Assembly (NCBI GenBank): GCA_964398655.1
Contig: CAYNNG010000007.1
Coordinates: forward strand, 1-64,000
Direction of reading: 5' to 3'
Length of the DNA stretch: 64,000 nucleotides
DNA from: SFFI01 sp964398655
Lineage (GTDB): Bacteria; Bacillota; Clostridia; Saccharofermentanales; DTU023
The stretch's first letter is position 1; the number at the start of each line of letters is the position of its first letter. A program made the translations under genes and the position numbers. Of the stretch, positions 51,706-60,913 are shown piece by piece. The notes beneath the pieces are model-generated. The model was given only the letters and a program-made list of their open reading frames with translations, was not told the DNA's origin and did no database searches.

Positions 51706-52767
51706 TTAGACCAAAAGCTTAGCTACGGAGGGCGCAGTCAGGGCTTCGAGGGTAGCAGTGTAGTTAGGAATAAACTCCAGGCTGTCGCCGGGGCGCAGGA
51801 ATTTGTTGAGGCCCGTAACATCATAAAAGCTCTGGTCCTGAGTTTGGCCCAAATAGCGAACTCCCAGCAGCTGGGGCTCCAAATTGCGGGCGTCTAGGTC
51901 CTGGTAACCGAAAGCCAGGTTGACCCTTTGAATAAGTCCGCGGTCTTCATATGGGAGGACCCGGCCCGAGCTGCGATCTCCCCGGGGGCCCTGGGGTAAG
52001 GAGGCCCGGCGCTGGGCCTCGATCACTTCGGCCTGGAAGCAAAAGATATTTTGGTACAGACCCGCAAAGCTACCCCCATAGGCAGACTCTCGTCCGGTAA
52101 GCAGGGCCTCTCCGATGACGAAATGCCTGAGCTCTGGAGGAATGATCCCCTCATCCAAGAGGGTAAGGCAAGAGGAATTAAGACCGGAAACCATCTCCAG
52201 AGCCAGGCCATAACGCTTTTCAATAAATTGAGCAAAGGTAGCCAGTTCATTAAGCTTTGCCGCATCGGGCAGAATACCGCCATAACCATTAAAAGTAGTC
52301 TTAAGGCCAGCCAGGCGGACTCCCCTCAGATTGACTAGTTTGCCAATCAGCTGGCTAGCAGCTTCCAGCTGCAGGCCGGACGTGAGGTCACCCAAGTCCA
52401 GCTGAACTAAAACTCTATGAATTTTCTGTCGAACGAGGGCAGCATCAGACAGGGCGCAGATGACTTCCCATTCCGTGTTGCAAGAAAGGTCGCAGAGGTC
52501 TACCACTTGGGACACTTCTGAAGGCATGGGAGACCTGAGGAAGAGGCTATCCTGGGCATAGGGACGGAGGAGTTCGAAGTCCTGCAGTCGGCTGGAGGCC
52601 AGTCTGTTGAGTCCACAGCTAGCCAGCATTTCCAACAGGGGAATTTGTCTGGCAAAAGCACTGCAATCAAAATGGCAGAATTTGCCTTGATCTTGCAAAA
52701 CCTCATGGAGGCGGATGGCGTTTTCGCGGAAGGCTTGTTGGTCGATGAGGAGTGCAGGGTTAGTCAT
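51706..52767 (-). CDS. Ornithine/alanine racemase-fold protein apparently lacking the PLP lysine
   Basis: A 353-residue protein of the alanine-racemase-N/ornithine-racemase type. Most of the family pattern is present: SRLQDFELL, RSPMPSEVSQVVDLCDLSCNTEWE, VLVQLDLGDLTSGL, SGLNSSCLTLLDEG and IGEALLTGRESAYG. In relatives a V-x-K-x segment near residue 36 carries the PLP-binding lysine; here the matching stretch is HFDCSAFARQ, with Ser36 by my alignment. Either it is not a PLP racemase or it uses a different residue. GGAGG precedes the ATG. No operon partner; it is transcribed toward the riboswitch operon but ends before it. Confidence 0.7.
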   Translation of the reverse strand: MTNPALLIDQQAFRENAIRLHEVLQDQGKFCHFDCSAFARQIPLLEMLASCGLNRLASSRLQDFELLRPYAQDSLFLRSPMPSEVSQVVDLCDLSCNTEWEVICALSDAALVRQKIHRVLVQLDLGDLTSGLQLEAASQLIGKLVNLRGVRLAGLKTTFNGYGGILPDAAKLNELATFAQFIEKRYGLALEMVSGLNSSCLTLLDEGIIPPELRHFVIGEALLTGRESAYGGSFAGLYQNIFCFQAEVIEAQRRASLPQGPRGDRSSGRVLPYEDRGLIQRVNLAFGYQDLDARNLEPQLLGVRYLGQTQDQSFYDVTGLNKFLRPGDSLEFIPNYTATLEALTAPSVAKLLV

Positions 52768-52974
52768 AAGGGCCTCCTTTAGCTGGTAACTTACGTGTCT
52801 GTTCCCTACTTGCGGGTCTCTTCCCTATGAGTTTAGCAGGCTTCTTCCTTCTATGGGAGTTAATCTTATACCTTATCGATTTTCCATAGATTATTGTAGA
52901 AGCAAATTGAGGATGCGCGCGGGTTTACAAATTTTCAAGTTGTAGGTAGTAAGCAGACCAAGTAGGCACTCTTT

Positions 52975-53003
52975 TTGACAAGTTGTCTTATTTGTGATAC
53001 CAA
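52975..53003 (+). promoter_or_regulatory. Promoter of the broken exporter pair
   Basis: Consensus TTGACA (52975-52980), 17-base spacer and TACCAA (52998-53003). It lies just before the apparent GTG start at 53022, leaving almost no room for a ribosome site. The rest of 52768-52974 holds no gene that I can see. Confidence 0.45.
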
Positions 53004-53021
53004 TGAATACATATTGTCAAA

Positions 53022-54637
53022 GTGGACGAGTTTTATTATGCTCCACGGGAAACAGTTTATGGCCTATGTGAATATTTATCAACGATAACCGATCGTGATT
53101 CATATCAGCTTATGTTACAAACAAATGGTTTGGAATTAAATGATAGCTTTATTAGGTTTATGAATATCCACGTTTTTAGAGATTATAAGCGATCGCTGGC
53201 TTTACTCCCTATGGCGAAAGTCATACCTTGGCTTTTGTCAAATGCGATTTCTGTTGTCGGTCTTACATTTATCCAGGTCTTCGGTATGAGGTTTTTTGTC
53301 TACGAGCTGGTGCAGGGCAGGACTTTTCAGGAGCTCTTGTGGTTATTCCTCGCTTATGCCGTAGTGGGCGTTGTTCTGTATTTAGCTAAGACTTGGTCTA
53401 GGCTAAAGGTCTATCCTATATTTACAAATGTGCGGACCGAGCAGATGGCAAAAATAGCGAATCATATTCTTACTATGGACCTCAAATATTACGAAGACCA
53501 ATCTTTTCTCACGCAGGCATTTTCTGCCCTTCCTGTCTATCTTCTAATGATACGGGTTTAGAAGGCATTTACCGCAAAAGTTTCTTACTGACTGGTGCCG
53601 GTCTGAATCTTATTTTACTACTGGTCATTTTGAGCCAGCTACGGTGGTGGTTGCCAGGGATATTTTTATGTGTACTTTTTGTCCAATATTTACTTGCTAA
53701 TAAGCAAAGTGCCTTTGAGGATGTTATCAGGGAAGAACTGCAAGGGGAGAATCGAAAACTCAACCGTTATATGGATGTTGCTGCTAATTTTGCGTACGGT
53801 AAAGATATCCGAATTTTTTCATATACCAAACGGATGAGGTCGGCTATGACTGACACACTTGGCAGAATAATCAAGATTTTTAACCGAAGATTTAAGCATG
53901 AAAATGCCTATCTCTGGTTGTCGGTTTTTTTAACGGCTGTGCCGGCTTCCCTATGTCTCTACTATGTTTTCGTATCCTACCAGCAAAGCCTAAATCCGGA
54001 ATATGTCATTTTCTATATTTCCGCCTTAGGATTGGTCACTAGACAAATCAGCCTGATCACTAGATATTTGTCTTTCATCTCGCGTGAATTACGCAATGTT
54101 GCCGCTCACTATGCTTTTTTAGATCTTAACCTTATTGAAGAAGATGCCGGTCGGAGGGTACGTTTTGATTCTGCACCTGTTATAGAATTTAAGAACGTCA
54201 GCTTCAAGTATCCCAATGCTGAGAAGAATATTTTTACCGATTTATGCTTGAGGATAGAAGCGGGGGAGAAAATCGCTTTAGTTGGGATTAATGGTGCAGG
54301 TAAGACGACCTTGATTAAGCTGTTATCAGGCCTTTACCGCCCGGATTAAGGGAAAATACTTATCGATGGGATCGATTATACAAGTTTTTCTGTAGAGGAT
54401 CTGCGCGACCTGGTAGCGGTGGTCTTTCAAGAAATTGAAGCCGTGAGCGTTACAGTTGCAGAAAACGTTGCGGCTTCTCTTGAAGCGATCGACCGCGAAC
54501 GGGTAATTTGGGCTCTGCGTAAGGCTGGTCTACTTGAGCGAATCCAAGATGCAAAGTCTGGAATTGATTCGATAGTCCTCAAGGTCGAGGACTCCGAAGG
54601 CTTAATCCTCTCGGGCGGCGAGCTACAAAAACTCATG
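53022..54637 (+). pseudogene. ABC exporter half-transporter, frameshifted and with an internal stop
   Basis: Homology to an ABC exporter half runs across two lesions. The first frame (53022-53561) covers part of the membrane domain and goes wrong near 53530, where QAFSAL should continue as SSNDTGLEGIYRKSF in another frame. That frame runs to an in-frame TAA at 54347, within LYRPD-stop-GKILIDG, where relatives have Glu or another residue. The ATPase then continues (Walker A GINGAGKTT near 54290, signature LSGGELQK) until the assembly gap. The GTG start lacks a ribosome site. AT-rich relative to its neighbours; likely acquired and now inactive, unless the lesions are assembly errors. Confidence 0.75.
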
Positions 54638-54737
54638 NNNNNNNNNNNNNNNNNNNNNNNNNNNNNNNNNNNNNNNNNNNNNNNNNNNNNNNNNNNNNNN
54701 NNNNNNNNNNNNNNNNNNNNNNNNNNNNNNNNNNNNN
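54638..54737. other. Assembly gap (100 N)
   Basis: Exactly 100 N between the two exporter genes. It must hide the end of the first and the start of the second; the true size should be several hundred bases if both are normal. Confidence 0.99.
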
Positions 54738-56225
54738 ATTGAATTTGCCCAAAAAACCATGAACTTACCCTATGAGGACTTGGAAGACCCAGACATACTA
54801 AACATAAAAGAACAGGCTTCGTACGCCGTAATATACTATCCTGCAGTTGTACAATTTATGAATAATCTCAGTATTGCTATCTCTGCCGTTATGAGTCTGC
54901 TTGCCATTGCTGGAGTTCTCTTCAGTTTTTCATGGAAACTGGTAATTCTTATTATATTTATTTCATCTTGTGGCGTTTATATATCCTCTGTCCAGTACAA
55001 AAAGCTAAATGAAAGCCTAGAGCAAAACACCCAGGTCAACCGTATGTATGGTTATTTTATAGCAAAGGCCTTCAATCCTGAGCTCCAAAAAGAGGCTAGA
55101 CTTTACCGGCCTAACCGCCTCATTGTCGGCAGACTGAGAGAGATTAATCATAAGCTGGCCGCATGGATGCAGGAACTCTCTATACAGGAAGGCAGAGCAG
55201 AATCTGCCCTTAGCATCTTATCGTATGTAGTCACGTTCATTGCTTTAACTTACTCTGGTTTACGTTTTAGCACAAACCAATTTGGACCACAGATAGATAT
55301 CGGTGCGTTTACATTTTATGTGGGTCTTAGCAGGCAATTCTCTCATGTCTTGCTTGATGCAACCACTAACATCGTAAATGCCAAAAACAACCTGAATATC
55401 CTCGAACCTTTTGTCGATTACATGCAGCGTGATGAGTCTGAGGAAAGATCTGGTCACAGTGCTGTGCCAGCCTTAGAGAGCTTAGAATTTAAAAACGTCT
55501 CTTTTTCCTATACCAAGTCAGATAAGCTAATCCTTAATAACGTATCTTTCCAGATTAAAAAGGGAGAGCATATTTCAATTGTTGGAGCCAATGGTGCAGG
55601 TAAAACAACGATTGTTAAATTAATTTGTCGCTTATTTGAACCAGACTCAGGACAAATCCTCTGGAATGGTATCCCCATAACAGACCTAAATTATACGGAA
55701 TACGTTAAGGCTCTTTCTACTGTTTTCCAAGACTATAAGCTAATGCCCTTTTCTTTGAGAGGAAATTTAGACCCTACGAACCGCTATAGCGATCATGAAA
55801 TAGAAGATGCTTTGGCCAAGGTTGAACTGCTAGAGACCATAGAGGCAACCCAGCACGGGCTTGATTCTACCCTAGATACCTCTTTGGATGAAAAAGGCAT
55901 AGCCTTTTCGGTTGGTCAGAATCAAAAACTAGCGATTGCCCGTGCTCTCTTGAAAGATGCGGAACTCTTAATCTTAGATGAACCTACTGCTGCGCTTGAC
56001 CCCCTGGCTGAAACTAAAATCTACGAAAACTTTGCTCGCATTACGGAAAGCAAAATGGCTATTATCATTTCTCATCGCATGTCCTCGTCTATCTCCTGTG
56101 ACAAAGTCCTTGTCCTAGAGGAAGGCAGAGTGGTAGCACTTGCCCCTCACACCGACCTGTTAGCCCAAGACACAGTTTATAAAGAACTGTTCGAGACACA
56201 ATCTAGGTATTATTTAAATGTTTAA
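54738..56225 (+). CDS. ABC exporter half-transporter, 5' end in gap
   Basis: About 495 residues remain. The frame is open from the gap (IEFAQKTM before the first ATG at 54759), so the N-terminal helices are missing. The remaining membrane domain is followed by an ATPase with Walker A GANGAGKTT, signature FSVGQNQK in place of LSGGQ, and Walker B LLILDEPTAALDP with Glu. It is the partner of the broken gene upstream. Pairs of this kind often lie next to ribosomal-peptide genes, but none is visible here. With its partner damaged, function as a heterodimer is doubtful. Confidence 0.75.
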   Translation: MEFAQKTMNLPYEDLEDPDILNIKEQASYAVIYYPAVVQFMNNLSIAISAVMSLLAIAGVLFSFSWKLVILIIFISSCGVYISSVQYKKLNESLEQNTQVNRMYGYFIAKAFNPELQKEARLYRPNRLIVGRLREINHKLAAWMQELSIQEGRAESALSILSYVVTFIALTYSGLRFSTNQFGPQIDIGAFTFYVGLSRQFSHVLLDATTNIVNAKNNLNILEPFVDYMQRDESEERSGHSAVPALESLEFKNVSFSYTKSDKLILNNVSFQIKKGEHISIVGANGAGKTTIVKLICRLFEPDSGQILWNGIPITDLNYTEYVKALSTVFQDYKLMPFSLRGNLDPTNRYSDHEIEDALAKVELLETIEATQHGLDSTLDTSLDEKGIAFSVGQNQKLAIARALLKDAELLILDEPTAALDPLAETKIYENFARITESKMAIIISHRMSSSISCDKVLVLEEGRVVALAPHTDLLAQDTVYKELFETQSRYYLNV

Positions 56226-56283
56226 CTACTATTGATTATGTGTAATATTCAAACGAAGAGATTTGGCCTGCGCTTGAAGTTAA

Positions 56284-56309
56284 CCTACAAATTTGGTATC
56301 GTTTGTAGG
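56284..56309 (+). terminator. Hairpin before tRNA-Sec
   Basis: A perfect 8-bp stem CCTACAAA / TTTGTAGG with a 10-base loop, followed by GTTT. May end the exporter transcript or lie in the tRNA-Sec promoter region. Confidence 0.4.
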
Positions 56310-56319
56310 GTTTAGACAT

Positions 56320-56416
56320 GGGAGCAGATGGGTGCTGGTGTGCCCCGCGGTCTTCAAAACCGTTGCGAGGGGTTAGAAGCTTCTCCGGTGGGTTCGATTC
56401 CCACGTGTTCCCGCCA
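56320..56416 (+). tRNA. selC: Selenocysteine tRNA (anticodon TCA)
   Basis: A 97-base tRNA with the features of tRNA-Sec: anticodon loop CTTCAAA with TCA at 56354-56356 reading UGA, a very long variable arm, T-loop TTCGATT, and encoded CCA. The 5' end GGGAGCA pairs with TGTTCCC near the 3' end. It implies that SelA, SelB and SelD are encoded elsewhere in the genome; none is in the window. Confidence 0.93.
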
Positions 56417-56664
56417 ATTATAATTTAGTTTTTGCCTAAAAGCCCAGTTTCTGGGCTTTTGACGTTTTAGGCCTCTCCACATAGGCAGCCAACCCGGAGG
56501 CCTTCAAGCCGGGCCTTATTTAAGAAGAAATAAACCAAGTCTTGCCATTATCCTGCCACATTCCTTGGCTATAATATTCCAGATTAATAAACTAGTTGCT
56601 TTTATAAACTAGTTGCTTCATACCCTTAGATAATTCAATATTACTGTGGCAAAGTGAGGATAAG

Positions 56665-57546
56665 ATGCAAGATAAAATGATTCGTTTAACCGGAGGCAAT
56701 GGCAGCTTCCGGGCTTTTATCGCAAATAGCACCCAAACCGTAGAAGAAGCACGGAAGATCCACCATACCTCTCCCGTGATGACCGCCGCCCTGGGTAGAC
56801 TGTTAACGGCTGCCGGCATGATGGGCTTAAGCCTGGAAAATGAGGAAGGCAAGTTAACCCTCCTCATCCGCGGGGAGGGGCCTGCAGGCTCCCTTCTGGC
56901 CACCACCATCGCCCTGGGCGAGGTTAAGGGCTATGTTACTAATCCCCAGGTAGAGGTTCCCAATAAGCGGCATGGCAAATTGGATGTCGGTCGGGCTATT
57001 GGCCCGGGCAGCCTAACCGTGATCCGCGATATCGGAGAAAAGGAACCCTTCGCGGGCACTGTGGAACTGGTGTCTGGAGAGATTGCGGAAGACTTGGCCT
57101 ATTATTATCTCCAGTCCGAGCAAACTCCCTCTGCTTTGGCCTTGGGTGTCCACGTACAAAAGGATTACAGCGTGGAGGTCGCCGGCGGTTTCATGATCCA
57201 AATGCTGCCGGACGCGGATGACCAGGTTGCAGCTCAGCTGGAGCAAAGAATTTTAGAGCTGGGCCCCGTGACAGACTTGCTCCGTCGAGGCGAAACACCT
57301 GAATCTCTGGTTGAACTATTGTTTGCGGATTTTGACTATACCATCTATGACACCACTCCTCTGGCCTATGTCTGCCACTGCTCCAAGGATCATCTGGCTT
57401 CAGTTTTAGTTTCTCTGGGCCAGGAGGAACTGCAGAAGATGGTCGATGAAGACCAAGGGGCTGAAGTGGTCTGCCATTTTTGTAACAAAGCTTACAAGTT
57501 TGACGAAACCGAGTTACGGGATTTAATTGCCCACGCCAGCAAATAA
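56665..57546 (+). CDS. hslO: Redox-regulated chaperone Hsp33
   Basis: A 293-residue Hsp33. The N-terminal domain has the usual IRGEGPAGSLLATT and GYVTNPQVEVP; the C-terminal zinc site is CHCSKDH near 236 and CHFC near 268. On oxidation the zinc is lost and the protein becomes an ATP-independent holdase. GAGGATAAG lies before the ATG. Grouped with MsrAB nearby, it fits oxidative-stress protection. Confidence 0.96.
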   Translation: MQDKMIRLTGGNGSFRAFIANSTQTVEEARKIHHTSPVMTAALGRLLTAAGMMGLSLENEEGKLTLLIRGEGPAGSLLATTIALGEVKGYVTNPQVEVPNKRHGKLDVGRAIGPGSLTVIRDIGEKEPFAGTVELVSGEIAEDLAYYYLQSEQTPSALALGVHVQKDYSVEVAGGFMIQMLPDADDQVAAQLEQRILELGPVTDLLRRGETPESLVELLFADFDYTIYDTTPLAYVCHCSKDHLASVLVSLGQEELQKMVDEDQGAEVVCHFCNKAYKFDETELRDLIAHASK

Positions 57547-57590
57547 AATCCTTCTAAAGCCTGCGAGGTCTAGGCTCAGACTTTGCAGGC

Positions 57591-57690
57591 NNNNNNNNNN
57601 NNNNNNNNNNNNNNNNNNNNNNNNNNNNNNNNNNNNNNNNNNNNNNNNNNNNNNNNNNNNNNNNNNNNNNNNNNNNNNNNNNNNNNNNNN
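57591..57690. other. Assembly gap (100 N)
   Basis: Exactly 100 N between hslO and the luciferase-like gene. The 44 bases before it end in a GCCTGC...GCAGGC hairpin that is probably the hslO terminator. Confidence 0.99.
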
Positions 57691-58359
57691 CACCATGATC
57701 ATGCACTACTCCCCTCTCAAAACCGCGGAACTTTTCAAGACCATGGCCTGTCTGGCCCCAGGCCGTGTGGACCTCGGTATGGGGCGAGCTCCGGGCAGCG
57801 CAGTCAACGAGATCCTCGCCCTGGCCCAGGGCCGTTATTCCAGCCCCTGCCCCAGCCCTGGGTCTTAGGGTCTACCGGCCGTACGGCCCCCTTTGCCGCG
57901 GAGAACGGCCTGCCTTACAGCCACGCGCGCTTCTTCGGCATTGATGTAGACGAAAAGCCCTTCCTGGATTACCGTAAAAACTTTAAGCCTTCAGTTTTCG
58001 CTGATCAGCCCAACCTGGGCTTCTCCTATGAAATCGTCGTAGCAGATACCAGCGAAGAGGCCGCTTACCTGGCCAAAACCTACGAGGTGGCGGCTGTACG
58101 CAATAAGGCCGACGATATCAAGGCTATGCAGGATCCTGAAGTATTGAAAGATGTCAAGTTCACCCCGGAGGAAGCCAACCATCTAGAAGAGCTCTACGCA
58201 AAACGCTTCCTCATCAAGGGTTCTCGCCAGGAAGTGCAAACCATCCTGGAAGAAGAAATTGAACGTTTTAAACTGGATGAACTCATGTTCTACATCCCCC
58301 TCTACCACGAGGAAGACCAGCTGCGCAGCTACAAGATGCTGGCTGAGATGTTTGGCTAG
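57691..58359 (+). pseudogene. Luciferase-like (LLM class) flavin oxidoreductase, 5' cut by gap and internally deleted
   Basis: The first frame after the gap reads TMIMHYSPLKTAELFKTMACLAPGRVDLGMGRAPG, the standard core of LLM-class oxidoreductases, then leaves the family at about 57835. Another frame picks up at LPQPWVLGSTGRTA and continues correctly (NGLPYSHARFFGIDVDEKPF) to the stop at 58359. About 50 family residues are missing at the junction and the frame changes. Relatives are FMN-dependent monooxygenases. A misassembly beside the gap is as likely as a real deletion. Confidence 0.7.
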
Positions 58360-58384
58360 GCGAATCTGCTAAGTCCAACCTCGG

Positions 58385-58415
58385 CCCCTGCCAGCTGGCG
58401 GGGGTCTTTATTTTT
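58385..58415 (+). terminator. Terminator after the luciferase-like gene
   Basis: Stem CCCCTGCC / GGCGGGGG with loop AGCT, then TCTTTATTTTT. Confidence 0.82.
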
Positions 58416-58485
58416 GGCTTGCATGTTACCGCAGGATATTAGGCTAAATCCTATAATATAACTAGCAAAAGGAGGCCAGGACTTT

Positions 58486-58980
58486 ATGGCAGACCGGATT
58501 TTTATTACAGGTTTGGGTGAAGACAGTCATCGCTTTACCACGCAGCAAAAAGCCCTCGTTTTGGGAGGGTATACCTGCAGCGCCCAGGGCGGCTTTGAAG
58601 CCAACAGTGATGGGGATGTCATCCTCCATGCCCTCTGCAATGCCATTTCCTCCCTCACAGGCAAGCCAGTGTTGGGCCCACGAGCGGATGAACTCTGCCG
58701 CCAAGGTAAAACAAATTCTCGAACCTACCTGGCCCTGGCCTTAGATGATTTACAAAACGACCACCGTGAGTGGGAACTTCACCATATAGCCATCTCCCTG
58801 GAGGGAGCCCGGCCCAAGCTTGCCCCCCTGCAAGAAAAGATTCGCGACTCTATCGCGGCCCTCATGGGTTTGGAGGCGGAAGACGTGGGCATTACTGCTA
58901 CTACGGGTGAAGATCTCACGGCTTTTGGTCAAGGCGAAGGCCTGCGCTGCACGGTGGTTCTCTCGGCTTCCTACCATTAA
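58486..58980 (+). CDS. IspF-family 2-C-methyl-D-erythritol 2,4-cyclodiphosphate synthase-like protein
   Basis: A 164-residue IspF-family protein. The zinc ligands are kept: Asp13 and His15 in GEDSHRF and His48 in SDGDVILHAL. The C-terminal signature is ATTGEDLTAFGQGEG, where typical IspF has ATTxExLGFxGRxEG, and the segment after His48 (CNAISSLTGK) also departs from the usual DALLGA. It may be a functional but divergent cyclase of the MEP isoprenoid pathway or a paralogue. AAGGAGG precedes the ATG. It lies 24 bases upstream of msrAB. Confidence 0.82.
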   Translation: MADRIFITGLGEDSHRFTTQQKALVLGGYTCSAQGGFEANSDGDVILHALCNAISSLTGKPVLGPRADELCRQGKTNSRTYLALALDDLQNDHREWELHHIAISLEGARPKLAPLQEKIRDSIAALMGLEAEDVGITATTGEDLTAFGQGEGLRCTVVLSASYH

Positions 58981-59004
58981 AGGAGTAATCGCAAGGAGTA
59001 AAGA

Positions 59005-60225
59005 GTGCAAAATAAATTAATAAGACGCCTGGCCCTGCTGGCGCTGTGCGGTCTACTAGTCTTTGTAGGCTACCAGGCAGCAAGCTCTCGACCCGCAGTA
59101 TGTGGGGCCTTAAATGCGGATTGTCAGCTGGTAGAAAACGATCAGGCGAAGGGAGCGGATGCTCAAACAACCGCTCAAGTCAAGACTGAGACCGCTCGAG
59201 ACCAGCAAGAAGATCAAGAAGACAGGGATGAAATCATGACCACGAAACAAGAAGAAAACGTAAATATTGCCAACTTTGGCAACCAAGAAAAGGCGGAGAT
59301 TTATTTAGCCGCCGGCTGCTTTTGGGGCACAGAGGCTTATTTCAAGCTGGTGCCCGGTGTTCTAGATACGGAGGTAGGCTACGCCAACGGAGCTTCAAAT
59401 CAGACCAATTACCAGGAGGTGGCCCAAACTGGCCACGCCGAAACCCTGAAGATTACCTACGATGCCCACAAGCTGCATTTGGCCGAGCTCTTAGAGCGTT
59501 ATTACCGGATCATTGACCCCTATAGCGTAAACCGCCAAGGCAACGATATCGGCACCCAGTACCGTACCGGGATTTATTTCACCGATGAAGAGAGCGGAGC
59601 CCTGGCCAAGAGGTCTCTAGCAAATTTTGAAGACCTGCATGGCAAAAAGACCGCGATCGAGCTGGAGAAGCTGGATAACTTTGTGAAGGCTGAGGATTAC
59701 CACCAAGACTACTTGGATAAGAATCCCGGCGGCTACTGCCACATTAATGTACAGACCGCCGCAGACCCCCTCTTCCCTGGTAAGGAGCTGTTCAGCGATG
59801 CCGAGTTGCAAAAAACTTTGGATCCCACCGCTTTCAAAGTAGCCAGGCAGCAAGGCACGGAGGCTCCCTTCACCAGCCCTCTAGACCAGGAATTTGGTCC
59901 TGGCATCTACGTAGATAAGGTTACCGGTCAGCCCCTCTTCTCCTCGGACGATAAGTTTGACGGCGGCTGTGGCTGGCCCAGCTTTACTATGCCTATTACT
60001 ACAGACGTGGTTAACTACTACCAGGACACTTCCTACGGTATGAACCGGACGGAGGTTAGAGCTAAGAATACCAACCATTTGGGCCATGTGTTTGAAGACG
60101 GGCCCAAAGAAGCTGGCGCCTTACGTTACTGTATAAATGGGGCCATCCTGCGTTTCGTGCCCTTGGAAGACATGAAGGCGGAAGGCTACGGGGCCTTGAT
60201 TCCCTTTGTGGAGGTAGAAAAATAA
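59005..60225 (+). CDS. msrAB: Membrane-anchored MsrA-MsrB fusion (methionine sulfoxide reductase)
   Basis: A 406-residue protein with an N-terminal membrane anchor or signal (residues 6-26), a Gln/Glu/Asp-rich linker, MsrA (from about 95, catalytic Cys in GCFWGTEAYF near 103) and MsrB (from about 290, SSDDKFDGGCGWPSF and catalytic Cys in LRYCINGAILRF near 376). MsrA and MsrB reduce the S and R epimers of methionine sulfoxide; the anchor suggests action on surface proteins. The start is GTG at 59005, 6 bases after AAGGAG. The catalytic residue is Cys, not Sec. Confidence 0.93.
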   Translation: MQNKLIRRLALLALCGLLVFVGYQAASSRPAVCGALNADCQLVENDQAKGADAQTTAQVKTETARDQQEDQEDRDEIMTTKQEENVNIANFGNQEKAEIYLAAGCFWGTEAYFKLVPGVLDTEVGYANGASNQTNYQEVAQTGHAETLKITYDAHKLHLAELLERYYRIIDPYSVNRQGNDIGTQYRTGIYFTDEESGALAKRSLANFEDLHGKKTAIELEKLDNFVKAEDYHQDYLDKNPGGYCHINVQTAADPLFPGKELFSDAELQKTLDPTAFKVARQQGTEAPFTSPLDQEFGPGIYVDKVTGQPLFSSDDKFDGGCGWPSFTMPITTDVVNYYQDTSYGMNRTEVRAKNTNHLGHVFEDGPKEAGALRYCINGAILRFVPLEDMKAEGYGALIPFVEVEK

Positions 60226-60262
60226 GTTTATCCCTGCAAGGGAATTTTCAGGTTCAAACAAA

Positions 60263-60289
60263 AACAGGGCCGACTGGCCCTGTTTTTTT
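60263..60289. terminator. Bidirectional terminator between msrAB and the methyltransferase gene
   Basis: Stem AACAGGGCC / GGCCCTGTT with loop GACT; seven T follow on the plus strand and an A-rich flank serves the minus strand. Confidence 0.88.
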
Positions 60290-60294
60290 GTTGC

Positions 60295-60912
60295 TTAAGT
60301 CTTCGTGGCTAAAAATACCCGATAACCCGCTTTGCGCGCCAGGTCTTTCACCTGGTCGGGGCCGCCAAACAGGCGTTCCAGCTCCTCCTTGGTGGTCTTG
60401 GCCCCCTGCTTTTTCTGGACTACAATCATCAGCTTGCCGCCGGGATTGAGGGCCTCATATGCTTCCGTAAAGAGCCGATAAACTACGGTCTTCCCTGCCC
60501 GGATGGGCGGGTTCAAGAGGATGTAGTCAAAGCTGAAGGGGACCTGAGAGAGACCATCAGAAAGGTAGTACTGGGCTTCTTGACTCGGACAGTTATTATT
60601 AAAGTTTTCCATGGCCTGGCGTAGGGCCCGCTCGTTAATGTCGCAAAAACTCAGCTTGAGCTGGGGATGAAAGCTGGCCAGAATCGTGCCGACCGGACCC
60701 CAGCCGCAGCCTAGGTCCAGGACCTGGGCTCCTGCCGGGAAGTCCACAAAGTCTAAGGCCGCCTCAACTAATTGCCGGGAGCCGAAGTCCAAGCGGTTGC
60801 GCGAAAAGGTGCCCGCATCGCTAATAAAGCGAAAGAGCTTGCCCTGCACCTCCTCCGTGAAGGCACGGAGGCTGTGCGCGGCCTCGGGGTCTGGATCAAA
60901 GTAGTGAGCCAT
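60295..60912 (-). CDS. RsmC-like class I methyltransferase
   Basis: A 205-residue SAM-dependent methyltransferase of the MTS (methyltransferase small) domain type. SAM motif I VLDLGCGWGPVGTILA near 76, and the catalytic NPPI in DYILLNPPIRAGK, typical of enzymes that methylate exocyclic amines of guanine in rRNA. Clostridial members usually have this short form without the N-terminal half of E. coli RsmC. It starts 1 base after the queT stop, so it is co-transcribed with queT and ileS. Confidence 0.87.
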   Translation of the reverse strand: MAHYFDPDPEAAHSLRAFTEEVQGKLFRFISDAGTFSRNRLDFGSRQLVEAALDFVDFPAGAQVLDLGCGWGPVGTILASFHPQLKLSFCDINERALRQAMENFNNNCPSQEAQYYLSDGLSQVPFSFDYILLNPPIRAGKTVVYRLFTEAYEALNPGGKLMIVVQKKQGAKTTKEELERLFGGPDQVKDLARKAGYRVFLATKT

Positions 60913-60913
60913 G

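Noticed and set aside
59005..60225. MsrA or MsrB as a selenoprotein
   Set aside because: Both catalytic positions are encoded by ordinary Cys codons and the frame contains no TGA.
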